This document shows positions 7,980 through 16,402 of a stretch of DNA of 64,000 nt, one piece after another. A model generated the notes under the pieces. It saw only the letters and a list, made by a program, of their open reading frames with translations. It ran no database searches and was not told where the DNA came from. The translations under genes were made by a program, and so were the position numbers. The stretch's first letter is position 1; every line of letters begins with the position of its first letter. The stretch lies in contig OZ244921.1 of assembly GCA_965221755.1 (NCBI GenBank), forward strand, positions 2,356,001 through 2,420,000. The letters are read 5' to 3'. Origin of the DNA: Azophilus sp965221755 (lineage in GTDB: Bacteria > Pseudomonadota > Gammaproteobacteria > Pseudomonadales > Azotimanducaceae).

Positions 7980-9587
7980 TTAGAGCCTCAGCACCCCGTA
8001 GCGGGGTTCGCCGAAGGGCGCGTTCAAGGCGGCTTCGATGCCGATGCCCAGCGCGTTGCGGGTGTCCACCGGATCCAGCACGCCGTCGTCCCAGAGTTCG
8101 GAGGTGGCGTAGTAGGCGCTGGTGGTGTTGGCGTAGTTGGCCAGCACGTCGGCGCGGATCCGTTCAAGTTCCGCGGCGTCCGGCTCCAGGCCTTCGCGCT
8201 TGAGCTGGGCGACCTTGATGGTCACCAGAGTGTTGGCCGCCTGCTCCTCGCCCATCACCGAGATGCGGCTGTGCGGCCAGCTGAACAGCAGCCGGGCGTC
8301 GAAGGCGCGCCCGCACATGCCGTAGTTGCCGGCGCCGTAGGAGCCGTTGGTCATCACCGTGAACTTGGGCACCTCCGAGCAGGCCTGCACCATGATCATC
8401 TTGGCGCCGTCCTTGGTGATGCCGCGCCGCTCGTACTCCCGGCCGACCATGTAGCCGGTGATGTTTTGCAGGAAGATCATCGGCACCCGGTTCTGGTTGC
8501 ACAGCTCCATGAAGTGGGCGGCCTTCAGCGAGCTGTCGTTGAACAGCACGCCATTGTTGCCGAGCAGGCCCACCTTGTAGCCCCACAGGTTGGCGAAGCC
8601 GCACACCAAGGTGTCGCCGTAGTCCGGCTGGTACTCGGCCAAGCGGCTGCCATCGACGATGCGGGCGATCACTTCGCGCATGTCGAACTGCTTGCGCGCG
8701 TCGTCGGGAACGATGCCGTAGAGCTCCTCCGGGTCGTACCAGGGCGCCTCGGGCGCCTCCCGCTGCAAGGGGAACTTCTCCCGCCGCTCCCACTGCATCA
8801 CCAGCTCGCGGCCGATGGCGATGGCTTCGGCTTCGTTGGCGGCATGGAAGTCGCAGGCGCCGGAAACGCTGGTGTGCATGCGGGCGCCGCCCAGCTCCTC
8901 GACCGTCACCTCCTCGCCGGTGGCGGCCTTCACCAAGGGCGGTCCGCCGAGGAACACCGCGCCGGTGCCCTCGACGATCACCGCGTAGTCGGACAGGGTC
9001 GGGATGTAGGCGCCGCCGGCGGTGCAATGGCCGAACACCAGCGCCAGCTGCTTGCAGCCGAGCTTCGACAGCACGCATTGGTTGCGGAAGATGCGTCCGG
9101 CCATGGTCTTGTCGGCGAAGAGATCCGACTGCAGGGGCAGGAAGGCGCCGGCGCTGTCGCATAGATGCACCACCGGCAGCCGGTTCTCGATGGCGATGTC
9201 CAGGGCGCGAATGATCTTCCTGACCGTCAGCGGATACCAAGCGCCGCCCTTGACGGAGGGGTCGCTGCAGTTGATGACCGCTTCGCGGCCGCCGACCACG
9301 CCGATGCCGGTGATGCAGCTCGCCGAGGGGGCGCCGCCATCGTAGGCCATGTTGGCGGCCAGCGACGAAAACTCAAGGAAGGGCGTGCCGGGATCCAGCA
9401 ACTGCTCGAGCCGCTGCCGGGGCATTTGCTTGCCTTGGCGGGCGAGGCGCTGCCGGTCCCGGTCCGGACGGTCGCAGCGGGCGGCCGCTTGGCGGGCGCG
9501 AAACGCCTCCACCACCTTGAGGTTGTGTGCCCGGTAGGCGCGGTAGGCGGCGCTGCCGGGGCTGATTCGGGTCGCAATCCGGCGCAT
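7980..9587 (-). CDS. Acyl-CoA carboxylase carboxyltransferase (beta) subunit, 3-methylcrotonyl-CoA type
   Basis: Biotin-dependent carboxyltransferase, 535 residues, with the two crotonase-like domains of the MccB/PccB family. The N-terminal half has RQGKQMPRQRLEQLLDPGTP and CDSAGAFLPLQSDLF; the C-terminal half has GNNGVLFNDSSLKAAHFMEL, LQNITGYMVGREYE and AGNYGMCGRAFDARLLFSWP. These match the beta subunit of 3-methylcrotonyl-CoA carboxylase (LiuB) and its near relative geranyl-CoA carboxylase (AtuC). The adjacent isovaleryl-type dehydrogenase favours the former. The ATG overlaps the upstream stop as TGATG, pointing to coupled translation with the biotin carrier. Confidence 0.9.
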   Translation of the reverse strand: MRRIATRISPGSAAYRAYRAHNLKVVEAFRARQAAARCDRPDRDRQRLARQGKQMPRQRLEQLLDPGTPFLEFSSLAANMAYDGGAPSASCITGIGVVGGREAVINCSDPSVKGGAWYPLTVRKIIRALDIAIENRLPVVHLCDSAGAFLPLQSDLFADKTMAGRIFRNQCVLSKLGCKQLALVFGHCTAGGAYIPTLSDYAVIVEGTGAVFLGGPPLVKAATGEEVTVEELGGARMHTSVSGACDFHAANEAEAIAIGRELVMQWERREKFPLQREAPEAPWYDPEELYGIVPDDARKQFDMREVIARIVDGSRLAEYQPDYGDTLVCGFANLWGYKVGLLGNNGVLFNDSSLKAAHFMELCNQNRVPMIFLQNITGYMVGREYERRGITKDGAKMIMVQACSEVPKFTVMTNGSYGAGNYGMCGRAFDARLLFSWPHSRISVMGEEQAANTLVTIKVAQLKREGLEPDAAELERIRADVLANYANTTSAYYATSELWDDGVLDPVDTRNALGIGIEAALNAPFGEPRYGVLRL

Positions 9588-10078
9588 CAGGCGCTGCGCT
9601 CCAGTTCGATGAGCGCAGCCCCCCGCTCGAAGCTGGCGCCCGGCGCCATGTGCACCGCGGTCACGGTGCCGGCCAGGGGCGCGGTGATCTCGGTCTGCAT
9701 CTTCATGCTTTCGATCAGTGCCAGTCGCTGGTTCTCGGCCACCTCATCGCCGGCTTGGACGTGGACTTCGATCGCCACCCCGGGCATCGGCGCGCGCACT
9801 TGGCCGTCGGCGCCGCCGCCGGCGGAGCGGTCCGCGAACCCGTTGACGGCTTCGATGCGCCAGGTGTGGCCGTCCAGATGCACGAACAGCGTTGTGCCGT
9901 CCTGGGCGGCATGAACGAGCTGTTCCGAACCATCGACAGTCAATACGGCTTCATGGTCGCCGGTCCAACGCAGGCTGGCTTCAAGCTGGACGCCGTCGAT
10001 GTCCAGCAACTGGCTCGGGCCGCGCCGCAGGGGTCGTACGCAGTGCTCATGGCCGTCGATGCGGTGGGTGGGCCGCAT
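9587..10078 (-). CDS. Biotin carboxyl carrier protein, separate subunit of the acyl-CoA carboxylase
   Basis: 163-residue protein corresponding to the C-terminal third of a normal alpha subunit. A beta-rich linker (about 1-90) corresponds to the BT domain, followed by a biotinyl domain with APMPGVAIEVHVQAGDEVAE and the biotin acceptor Lys in ALIESMKMQTEI. The start chosen is the ATG at 10078, whose last base chain overlaps the stop of the biotin carboxylase gene (TGATG); an ATG at 10090 is also in frame. In most 3-methylcrotonyl-CoA carboxylases this part is fused to biotin carboxylase in one chain of about 660 residues. Here it is a separate product. Confidence 0.85.
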   Translation of the reverse strand: MRPTHRIDGHEHCVRPLRRGPSQLLDIDGVQLEASLRWTGDHEAVLTVDGSEQLVHAAQDGTTLFVHLDGHTWRIEAVNGFADRSAGGGADGQVRAPMPGVAIEVHVQAGDEVAENQRLALIESMKMQTEITAPLAGTVTAVHMAPGASFERGAALIELERSA

Positions 10079-11559
10079 CAGTTTCTCCATGCGCCCAAGA
10101 CGGCATGCACCGCGGGCAGGGCTTGGTCGATCAATTGGTTTTCGCGATCGGCCAGATGGGCCGCCGCCAAGGCCCGGCGCAGCGAGTCGGCGGCCGGCGC
10201 TTGAGCCAGCAGCGCATCGCCGTGGCGGTCGAGAAACGCCGTGTCCGTGGCGCCATCGACAAAGGCCGGGTGGGCGAGAACGGCCCCAAGATAGGCGGCG
10301 TTGGTGCGCACGCCGAGCACCACCAGATCGCGCAGCGCCGCGCTGGCCTTGGCGATGGCCTGCGCACGGCTGGCGCCCCGCGTCACCAGCTTGGCCAACA
10401 GCGGATCGAAGGCGGCCGTGACCTCTTGGCCGGGGTAGAGGCCGCTGTCCATTCGGATGCCCTCGCCTGCGGGTTCCCGGAGGTGCAGAACGCGACCGGT
10501 TTCCGGGAGGAAGCCGTTGGCGGGGTCCTCCGCGCAAATTCGGCACTCGATGGCGTGGCCAGTGGGCTTAAGGTCGTCCTGGCGCAACCGCAAGGGAGCG
10601 CCCGCGGCGATGCGCAGCTGCTCGGCCACCAGATCGACGCCATAGACCAGCTCCGTCACCGGGTGCTCCACTTGAATGCGGGTGTTCATCTCCAGGAAGT
10701 GGAACTCGCCGGCCGGGGTCACCAGAAACTCCACGGTGCCGGCCCCTTGGTAGGATGCGGCTTCGGCGATGCCCACCGCCGCCTCGCCGAGGCGCGCCCG
10801 CAGGCCGGCGTCAATGGCGGGGGAGGGCGCCTCCTCGATGACCTTTTGGAAGCGCCGCTGCACCGAGCACTCCCGCTCCCCCAAGTAAACCGCCCGCTCG
10901 CCGTCGCCGAGCACCTGAACTTCGATGTGCCGGATTTGGGTGAAGTAGCGTTCCACATAGACCCGCCCGTCGCCGAAGTAGCGCGCCGCTTCGGAGGCCG
11001 CAAGGCGCAGGGCCCCCTCCAGCTCACCGGCGTCGCGGACGATGTTCATGCCCTTGCCGCCGCCGCCGGCGGAGGCCTTGACCACCAAGGGAAAGCCGAG
11101 GCTGGCCGCGGCCTCGCCGAAGCCCGCATCGCTTGGGTCCAGGTCAACCGATGGCGGCACCGGCAGGCCTTGGGCGGCGACGAACGCGCGGGCGGCGATC
11201 TTGTCGCCCATCAGTTCCATGACCTCCGCGCTCGGGCCGATGAAGGTGATGCCTTGGGCCGCCAAGCGCCGGGCGAAGGCGGGATTCTCGGCCAGGAAGC
11301 CGTAGCCCGGATGCACTGCCCGGGCGCCAAGGCGGTTGCAGACGCCCAGGATTTGCTCGATGTCCAAGTAGGCGGCAGTGGGACTTGCGCCCTCGATCGC
11401 CACCGCTTCGTCGGCTTGCGCGACCGCCGGGGAGCGCCGGTCGGCCTCGTGGTAAACCAACGCCGAGGGGATGCTCAAGGCCTCCAGGCCACGCAGGATG
11501 CGCCGGGCGATCTCCCCCCGGTTGGCAACCAGGACCTTGCTGAACAGCGGTTGCGGCAC
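10078..11559 (-). CDS. Biotin carboxylase subunit of the acyl-CoA carboxylase
   Basis: ATP-grasp enzyme, 493 residues, which carboxylates biotin with bicarbonate and ATP. In order: FSKVLVANRGEIARRILRGL (N-terminal domain), the glycine-rich lid VKASAGGGGKGMNIV, RHIEVQVLGDGERAVYLGER, the active-site run EMNTRIQVEHPVTE, and the C-terminal domain to GAWRN. A GTG start (MPQPLFSKVL) is chosen: an open frame continues further upstream, but that part lies over the amine dehydrogenase light-chain gene. The stop overlaps the start of the biotin carrier gene by one base, so the two were either split from, or never fused into, one alpha chain. Confidence 0.9.
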   Translation of the reverse strand: MPQPLFSKVLVANRGEIARRILRGLEALSIPSALVYHEADRRSPAVAQADEAVAIEGASPTAAYLDIEQILGVCNRLGARAVHPGYGFLAENPAFARRLAAQGITFIGPSAEVMELMGDKIAARAFVAAQGLPVPPSVDLDPSDAGFGEAAASLGFPLVVKASAGGGGKGMNIVRDAGELEGALRLAASEAARYFGDGRVYVERYFTQIRHIEVQVLGDGERAVYLGERECSVQRRFQKVIEEAPSPAIDAGLRARLGEAAVGIAEAASYQGAGTVEFLVTPAGEFHFLEMNTRIQVEHPVTELVYGVDLVAEQLRIAAGAPLRLRQDDLKPTGHAIECRICAEDPANGFLPETGRVLHLREPAGEGIRMDSGLYPGQEVTAAFDPLLAKLVTRGASRAQAIAKASAALRDLVVLGVRTNAAYLGAVLAHPAFVDGATDTAFLDRHGDALLAQAPAADSLRRALAAAHLADRENQLIDQALPAVHAVLGAWRN

Positions 11560-11564
11560 GTCGC

Positions 11565-12128
11565 TCAGTCGGTGTCGAGGGCCGTTCCCAGAATCACCGC
11601 CGTGGAGCAGTGGTAGGTCGTTGACGTCATGCCCATGCACCAATTGATGTCGTTGTTGGCGGGTGGGCGATAGACGGGCTTGTCGTCCTCGTTGCGGTTG
11701 CACAGGCAGCGCCCGCAGCTGCTCTTGCCGCAGCAGTCGTTGTAGGAGATGACGTAATTGCTGCCGTCCGCCGGGTTGCGGCAGGTGCCGATCCAGGTCA
11801 AGGGCGCCATTTCCGTGCCCGGCGGGCAGGCGTTCTGGCTGCCGCCGCAGCAGGCGCACAGGAACCCGTCGATGCCGCAGTAGCGCCAGTAGCCGCAATC
11901 GGTCGGATCGCCGGGGTCTTGCGGGTTGCCGGTGCTTTGGGGGGGCACGTCGGCAACGGATGCGCCGGCGTCCGCAGCCGTCCCGGCGCTGCCCCGGGCC
12001 ACCGGCAGCAGCGGCAGCGAGCCCGCGCCGGCCACAACCGCGCCGAGGGTGGCGATGAAGCTGCGCCTGGAGCTCCGCTGGGCGATGCCGCGGACGTTGC
12101 GCTCGGTGAGTTTGTCCAACCACTTCAT
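11565..12128 (-). CDS. TTQ amine dehydrogenase, light (catalytic) chain
   Basis: Small subunit of a methylamine/aromatic-amine dehydrogenase, 187 residues. The cofactor tryptophan tryptophylquinone is built from two of its own tryptophans. A twin-arginine signal (SSRRSFIATLGAVVAGAG) would export it folded to the periplasm. The mature part has the family's dense cysteine pattern (CGYWRYCGIDGFLCACCGG, NDCCGKSSCGRCLC). The two cofactor tryptophans are in place: Trp112 in PLTWIGTC and Trp163 in DINWCM. It follows the heavy-chain gene by 57 bases. No MauE, MauD or MauG homologue, normally needed for disulfides and cofactor synthesis, is in the window. Confidence 0.93.
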   Translation of the reverse strand: MKWLDKLTERNVRGIAQRSSRRSFIATLGAVVAGAGSLPLLPVARGSAGTAADAGASVADVPPQSTGNPQDPGDPTDCGYWRYCGIDGFLCACCGGSQNACPPGTEMAPLTWIGTCRNPADGSNYVISYNDCCGKSSCGRCLCNRNEDDKPVYRPPANNDINWCMGMTSTTYHCSTAVILGTALDTD

Positions 12129-12185
12129 CGGCCTTCTCCGTTGGCTTGGTTTACTTGGTCCAGTCGCTTTCCGCCGTTCTCGCCG

Positions 12186-13361
12186 CTAGCGGATGGCATG
12201 CACCATGTAGGGGGTCTCGCCCAAGGCGCCGATGGTGCGCAGGTAGGCTCCGCTCCCGCCGTCGTAGATGTCCAGTTGGCCCTCGACGTTCACCACCAGC
12301 AGGCGCGGCTCATCGTGCCCGGAGGCGTCGATGCTGAGCGCCGGCGCCCGCAGGGCGAAGCGGTCGAGCCGGGACTGCGCCTTGGCGTCGAACAGCCAGA
12401 CCTCCGGCGCCGGGTCCTTGTGGCTGCCTGGGTAGCCGTCCGGGGTCATGCCCACCCAGAGCAGGCCGCTGCCGTGGCCGGCGGTGCCGTGCCAGCCGGC
12501 CGGGCGCCAGCTTTGCGCCCGCTCCTCCGCATCCGTGAGCCACCAACGGCTGCCGACAACCGGCGTCTCGGCCGATGTGTCCACCGGCTGAACTTCGCCC
12601 CGGTAGCTGACGAAATACCAAACCCCATTGATTTTGCTAGCTTTTTCTGAGAGCGGATCGGCGTCTATGTCGTTGAAGGGAGCGCTGGGCTCGATGCTGG
12701 CCGGCTGCCCGGCCTCGTCGAGCTTGACGCTGAGCAGGGCGCCGTTGCCGCACAGCATGATGAAGCCGCGCGCCTCGTCGGGATAGGCCAAGGCGCAGCC
12801 GGGCGTCGGCACTTCGCTGACGATGGCGCGGCTGTCGAGGTCGATGACCGACACCGAGGTGCCCGGGTTCTGGTTCCAGATCAGCAGGAAGCGCTCATCG
12901 GCGGTCACTGCGGAGTTGGCCTTGTTGACCACGGTGTTGGCGCGCTGCGGCGGCAGGTCGATTTCGGCCACCAAGGCGAGGTTGGCGAAGTCGTAAACCG
13001 CCACCACGTCCTGGCGCTCGCCCCGGGTGCCGCGGCTGTGGACGGTCTCGCCGACGTAGAACTCCTGACGGCCCAAGGCGAAGGTGGCGGTGGCGAACTG
13101 GCCGGCGCTCATCATGCCGACGAAACGGCGGCTCTCGGTGTCCACCAAGCTGAAGCTGGAGTCGATGAGGCTGCCGAAGGCGAAGTCGTGGACCAAGGCG
13201 TAGCTGGCCGGGTAGGGCGTGGCGATGCGTTTGACGTTGGGGATGGCCTCCGGCGGCAGCTGGGCTTGCGCTGAGGCCGCGAATGCCAGACCGGTTGCCA
13301 ACATCGCCAGCCAGCGGGCGTGGGTTCCGCGAGCGCTCGCTCGTTTCGTCAGGCCATTCAA
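12186..13361 (-). CDS. TTQ amine dehydrogenase, heavy chain (beta-propeller)
   Basis: Large subunit of the methylamine/aromatic-amine dehydrogenase, 391 residues, a periplasmic seven-bladed propeller holding the light chain. After a Sec signal (WLAMLATGLAFAASAQA), blade-like repeats follow: YVGETVHSRGTRGERQDVVA, LLIWNQNPGTSVSVIDL, LLWVGMTPDGYPGSHKDPAP and the closing YLRTIGALGETPYMVHAIR. A TTG start is chosen because AGGAG sits six bases before it; longer upstream frames lack a ribosome site and overlap the promoter. First gene of the operon, divergent from a TetR regulator, with a -35/-10 pair overlapped by an inverted repeat. Substrate is not determined by the sequence. Confidence 0.9.
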   Translation of the reverse strand: MNGLTKRASARGTHARWLAMLATGLAFAASAQAQLPPEAIPNVKRIATPYPASYALVHDFAFGSLIDSSFSLVDTESRRFVGMMSAGQFATATFALGRQEFYVGETVHSRGTRGERQDVVAVYDFANLALVAEIDLPPQRANTVVNKANSAVTADERFLLIWNQNPGTSVSVIDLDSRAIVSEVPTPGCALAYPDEARGFIMLCGNGALLSVKLDEAGQPASIEPSAPFNDIDADPLSEKASKINGVWYFVSYRGEVQPVDTSAETPVVGSRWWLTDAEERAQSWRPAGWHGTAGHGSGLLWVGMTPDGYPGSHKDPAPEVWLFDAKAQSRLDRFALRAPALSIDASGHDEPRLLVVNVEGQLDIYDGGSGAYLRTIGALGETPYMVHAIR

Positions 13362-13385
13362 AACGTTCTCCTGAGTCAATTGAGG

Positions 13386-13444
13386 TTGACATTTGGCCTT
13401 TGGCTGAGTACGAATATAGTACGAGAGTACTAATTCGGATTCAA
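13386..13444. promoter_or_regulatory. Divergent promoters of tetR and the amine dehydrogenase operon with a shared operator
   Basis: For the operon (minus strand): TTGAAT at 13439-13444, 17 bases, TACTAT at 13416-13421. For the regulator (plus strand): TTGACA at 13386-13391, 17 bases, TACGAA at 13409-13414. Between them, 13411-13437 is an inverted repeat, CGAATATAGTAC-gaga-GTACTAATTCG, with one extra base in the left arm. It covers both -10 regions or the spacer, so a bound TetR dimer could block both directions. The -35/-10 matches and the repeat are direct observations; the regulator-operator pairing is inferred from position. Confidence 0.7.
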
Positions 13445-13474
13445 CGGCCATTTTACCGCCTCCCCCCGCACCTT

Positions 13475-14140
13475 ATGCAAACCCAACGCGTCAGCATGCG
13501 CCGCACCGGAACGGCCACCTACGCCACTGGCCAGGAGACGGCGCAGCGCATTCTCCACGAGGCCCGGCGCCTGCTCATGGAGGAGGGCCACGGCAGGCTG
13601 ACCATGCGCCGCATCGCCAAGGCGGCGGAGATGTCGCCGGGCAACCTGAGCTACTACTACCCGACGCGGGCCGATTTGCTGGCCGACCTGCTGCAGCACG
13701 TCATCGACGGCTACATCGAGCAGCTCCAATCCGTGCGCGACCGGGTGAGCGATGACGCCGAGGCGCAGTTCCGGTCGGTTCTGGCCTTTGTGTTCGATGA
13801 CTTGGCGACGCGGGAGACGACCCTGTTCTTCCCCGAGCTTTGGGCGCTGGCCAACCGTGACGACTGGATCGCCCAGCAAATGGAAAAGATGTACGCCCAG
13901 TACCGGGCCGTGCTGGTGGAGGTCATCGAACTGATCAATCCGTCCTTGGACGCGGCCCGCAAGGCCGATCTGGCGTTGACGATCTGCGCCTCGATCGAAG
14001 GACACACCGTTTTCGTCGGCCACGGCCGGCCGCATCGGGCCCGAGGGGCCCAGTTGCGCGACTTGTTGATCGACCACTTCCTTAAGCTCGTCAAGCAATT
14101 CGGCGAGCCATGCGAGGTGCGGCGCAGCACGGTCCAATAG
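13475..14140 (+). CDS. TetR-family transcriptional regulator
   Basis: 221-residue one-component regulator. The N-terminal HTH is clear: AQRILHEARRLLMEEGHGRL, then TMRRIAKAAEMSPGNLSYYY and PTRADLLADLLQHVIDGYIE. The C-terminal ligand-binding half resembles TetR C-terminal domains that sense small organic or CoA-type ligands (FPELWALANRDDWIAQQMEK). It diverges from the amine dehydrogenase operon, and the operator-like inverted repeat in the shared promoter region makes it the likely repressor of that operon and itself. The ligand could be the amine or an acyl-CoA intermediate. The ATG at 13475 is chosen because upstream codons lie in the promoter. Confidence 0.88.
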   Translation: MQTQRVSMRRTGTATYATGQETAQRILHEARRLLMEEGHGRLTMRRIAKAAEMSPGNLSYYYPTRADLLADLLQHVIDGYIEQLQSVRDRVSDDAEAQFRSVLAFVFDDLATRETTLFFPELWALANRDDWIAQQMEKMYAQYRAVLVEVIELINPSLDAARKADLALTICASIEGHTVFVGHGRPHRARGAQLRDLLIDHFLKLVKQFGEPCEVRRSTVQ

Positions 14141-14196
14141 GCTTGCGGGCCAACGGGACACCCACGGGTCAACAGGACAAAGGAGAGGAGAATTCC

Positions 14197-16383
14197 ATGC
14201 AGGCAAGAGCACTTATGCTGGCGCTGGCCGGCGCGGTCGCGGCGGCGCCGGTTCAGGCGGCGGTCATTGAGGAGGTCGTGGTCACGGCCCAGAAGCGCGA
14301 GCAGAACGTCCAGGACGTCGGCATCGCCATCAGCGCCCTGACCGGCGAGCAGATGCGCCAGCTCGGCTACGGCAGCGCCCAGCAGGTGACCGCCATGGCG
14401 CCGGGGGTGCAGACCGTGCAGCCCAACGGCGAGGCCAACTACGCCATCGCCATGCGCGGCGTGGCCAGCAGCGACTTCACCACCAACGTGGAAAGCCCGG
14501 TGGCGGTGTATCTCGATGAGGTTTACATCAGCCAGATGTCGGGCACCGGCTTCATGCTCTTCGACATGGAGCGGGTGGAGCTGCTGCGCGGCCCCCAAGG
14601 CACCCTGTACGGCCGCAACGCCACCGGCGGATTGGCGCATTTCGTCACCGTCAAGCCCTCCCGGGAGGCTTCCGGCTACGGCCAGTTCACGGTGGGCCGC
14701 TACGACCAGATCAAGTTCGAGGGCGCCGTCGGCGGGCCGTTGTCGGACACCCTGTCCGCCCGGCTGTCGCTGTCCACCCACAACAACGACGGCTACGTCA
14801 AGAACCGGCTGCTCGACAAGCGGCTGAACAACGCGGACGACTCGGCGGTGCGCGGGCAACTGCTGTTCGAGCCGACCGACAGCCTCTCGCTGCTGCTCAA
14901 CGCCCGCCGCTCGGAACAGGACATCGACACCGGCTTCTTCGAGCACGTCTCCGCCAACGTCGAAGGCATGCTCACGCCCGGCGAAGTCAACCAAGTGCTC
15001 GGCTACATCGACAACGACGGCGACGCGTACGCCGGGGACTACGACCTCGACGGCCACAACCGGCTGGACACCAGAGGCTACACCGCCACGCTCAAGTGGG
15101 ATGCGGAGCGCTTCACGCTCACCTCCATCACCGACTACTCCACGGTCAAGCGCGACTACATCGAGGACTCCGACGCATCGCCGGTGCCGCTGTTCAACTT
15201 TTTCCTCACCACGGATGCCGAGCAGTTTTCCCAGGAAGTGCGCTTGAACGGCCAGACCGACAGCATGGATTGGGTGGCGGGCGTTTATTACCTCGATCTC
15301 AAGGTGGACGACTCCAATGGCTCGGAGACGGAGCCCTTCATCGATCCGCAAGGCGCCACGCCCGCGGTGTCCGGATTGGACAATCCCTACCAGACCAACA
15401 CGGAGTCCTGGTCCCTCTTCGGACAGGTGGAGCGGCGCTTGAGCGAGCGCGTGACCGGCATTCTCGGCCTGCGTTGGATTCGCGACGAGAAGGACCACGA
15501 ACTGTTCGTCAACGCGGTGGACTTCATTCCCGGCACCGTGCGGCGCAACGGCAATCCCAACATTCTTGAGCAGCTCGCGACCTACGCGGGCGATCGCAAG
15601 GACGACGAGTTTTCGGTGCGGGCGGCGGTCAACCATGACCTGAGCGACGACCTGATGCTCTACGGCAGCTGGAACCGGGGCGTGAAGGGCGGCGGCTACA
15701 ACTCGCCGGTGTTCCCGTTGAACCCGCCGCTGGCCTACGACGACGACACCATGAGCTACGACCCGGAGCAGCTTGACGCCTTTGAAGTGGGCTTCAAGTC
15801 CCGCCTCATGGACGGCCTGATGATCTTCAACGGCGCCTTCTACTTCTACGACTACAAGGACTACCAAGCCTTCCAGATCATCGGCATCGACACCATCACC
15901 ACCAACGCGGACGCCGAGTCCCACGGCGGCGAGCTGGAACTGCAGGTCACCCCGGCCCCCGGCTTGGACATCATCCTGGGCGCGGCCTACAACGACATTG
16001 AGGTGGACTTGGGCGGCGGGGCGCCGAAAACCACTTCGGTGCAGTCGCCGAAGTGGAACCTGAACGGCTTGGTGCGCTACGAATGGCCAGTGCCCGGCGG
16101 CGCCATGGCGGCGCAGTTCGACCTCCTGCACCGCTCCAAGCACTACTTCTCCCTGACCGGCGCGCCGACCGTGGAGGAGAACGGCTACACGCTGATGAAC
16201 GCCTCGCTCATGTACCTCAGCGGCAACGAGCGCTGGTCGGTCAACGCCTTCGTGCGGAACCTCGGCGACGAGGAGCACTTGGTGCAGACCTTCGACCTGT
16301 CCGGCCCGGCAGTGTTCGGCATGGTGGAGCAGTACTACAACCGGCCCCGCTGGTGGGGCATCAGCGCCGCGGTTTACTTCTAG
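14197..16383 (+). CDS. TonB-dependent outer-membrane receptor
   Basis: Full-length receptor of 728 residues. Signal peptide LMLALAGAVAAAPVQA, then the TonB box region IEEVVVTAQKREQNVQDVGI, a plug domain (residues about 40-150, with RGPQGTLYGRNATGG) and a 22-strand barrel ending in a terminal aromatic (GISAAVYF). The ATG has a strong ribosome site (AGGAGAGGAG). It follows the TetR gene by 57 bases on the same strand and may be co-transcribed with it. The plug type (VEVLRGPQGTLYG style) is common in receptors for organic nutrients as well as siderophores. The substrate is unknown; a link to the amine pathway is only positional. Confidence 0.9.
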   Translation: MQARALMLALAGAVAAAPVQAAVIEEVVVTAQKREQNVQDVGIAISALTGEQMRQLGYGSAQQVTAMAPGVQTVQPNGEANYAIAMRGVASSDFTTNVESPVAVYLDEVYISQMSGTGFMLFDMERVELLRGPQGTLYGRNATGGLAHFVTVKPSREASGYGQFTVGRYDQIKFEGAVGGPLSDTLSARLSLSTHNNDGYVKNRLLDKRLNNADDSAVRGQLLFEPTDSLSLLLNARRSEQDIDTGFFEHVSANVEGMLTPGEVNQVLGYIDNDGDAYAGDYDLDGHNRLDTRGYTATLKWDAERFTLTSITDYSTVKRDYIEDSDASPVPLFNFFLTTDAEQFSQEVRLNGQTDSMDWVAGVYYLDLKVDDSNGSETEPFIDPQGATPAVSGLDNPYQTNTESWSLFGQVERRLSERVTGILGLRWIRDEKDHELFVNAVDFIPGTVRRNGNPNILEQLATYAGDRKDDEFSVRAAVNHDLSDDLMLYGSWNRGVKGGGYNSPVFPLNPPLAYDDDTMSYDPEQLDAFEVGFKSRLMDGLMIFNGAFYFYDYKDYQAFQIIGIDTITTNADAESHGGELELQVTPAPGLDIILGAAYNDIEVDLGGGAPKTTSVQSPKWNLNGLVRYEWPVPGGAMAAQFDLLHRSKHYFSLTGAPTVEENGYTLMNASLMYLSGNERWSVNAFVRNLGDEEHLVQTFDLSGPAVFGMVEQYYNRPRWWGISAAVYF

Positions 16384-16402
16384 GCCGGGTTCAAGGGGGC
16401 GG

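Noticed and set aside
10078..12123. Biotin carboxylase with a 190-residue N-terminal extension
   Set aside because: The upstream part overlaps the amine dehydrogenase light-chain gene in another frame and has no domain; the GTG at 11559 gives the normal start.
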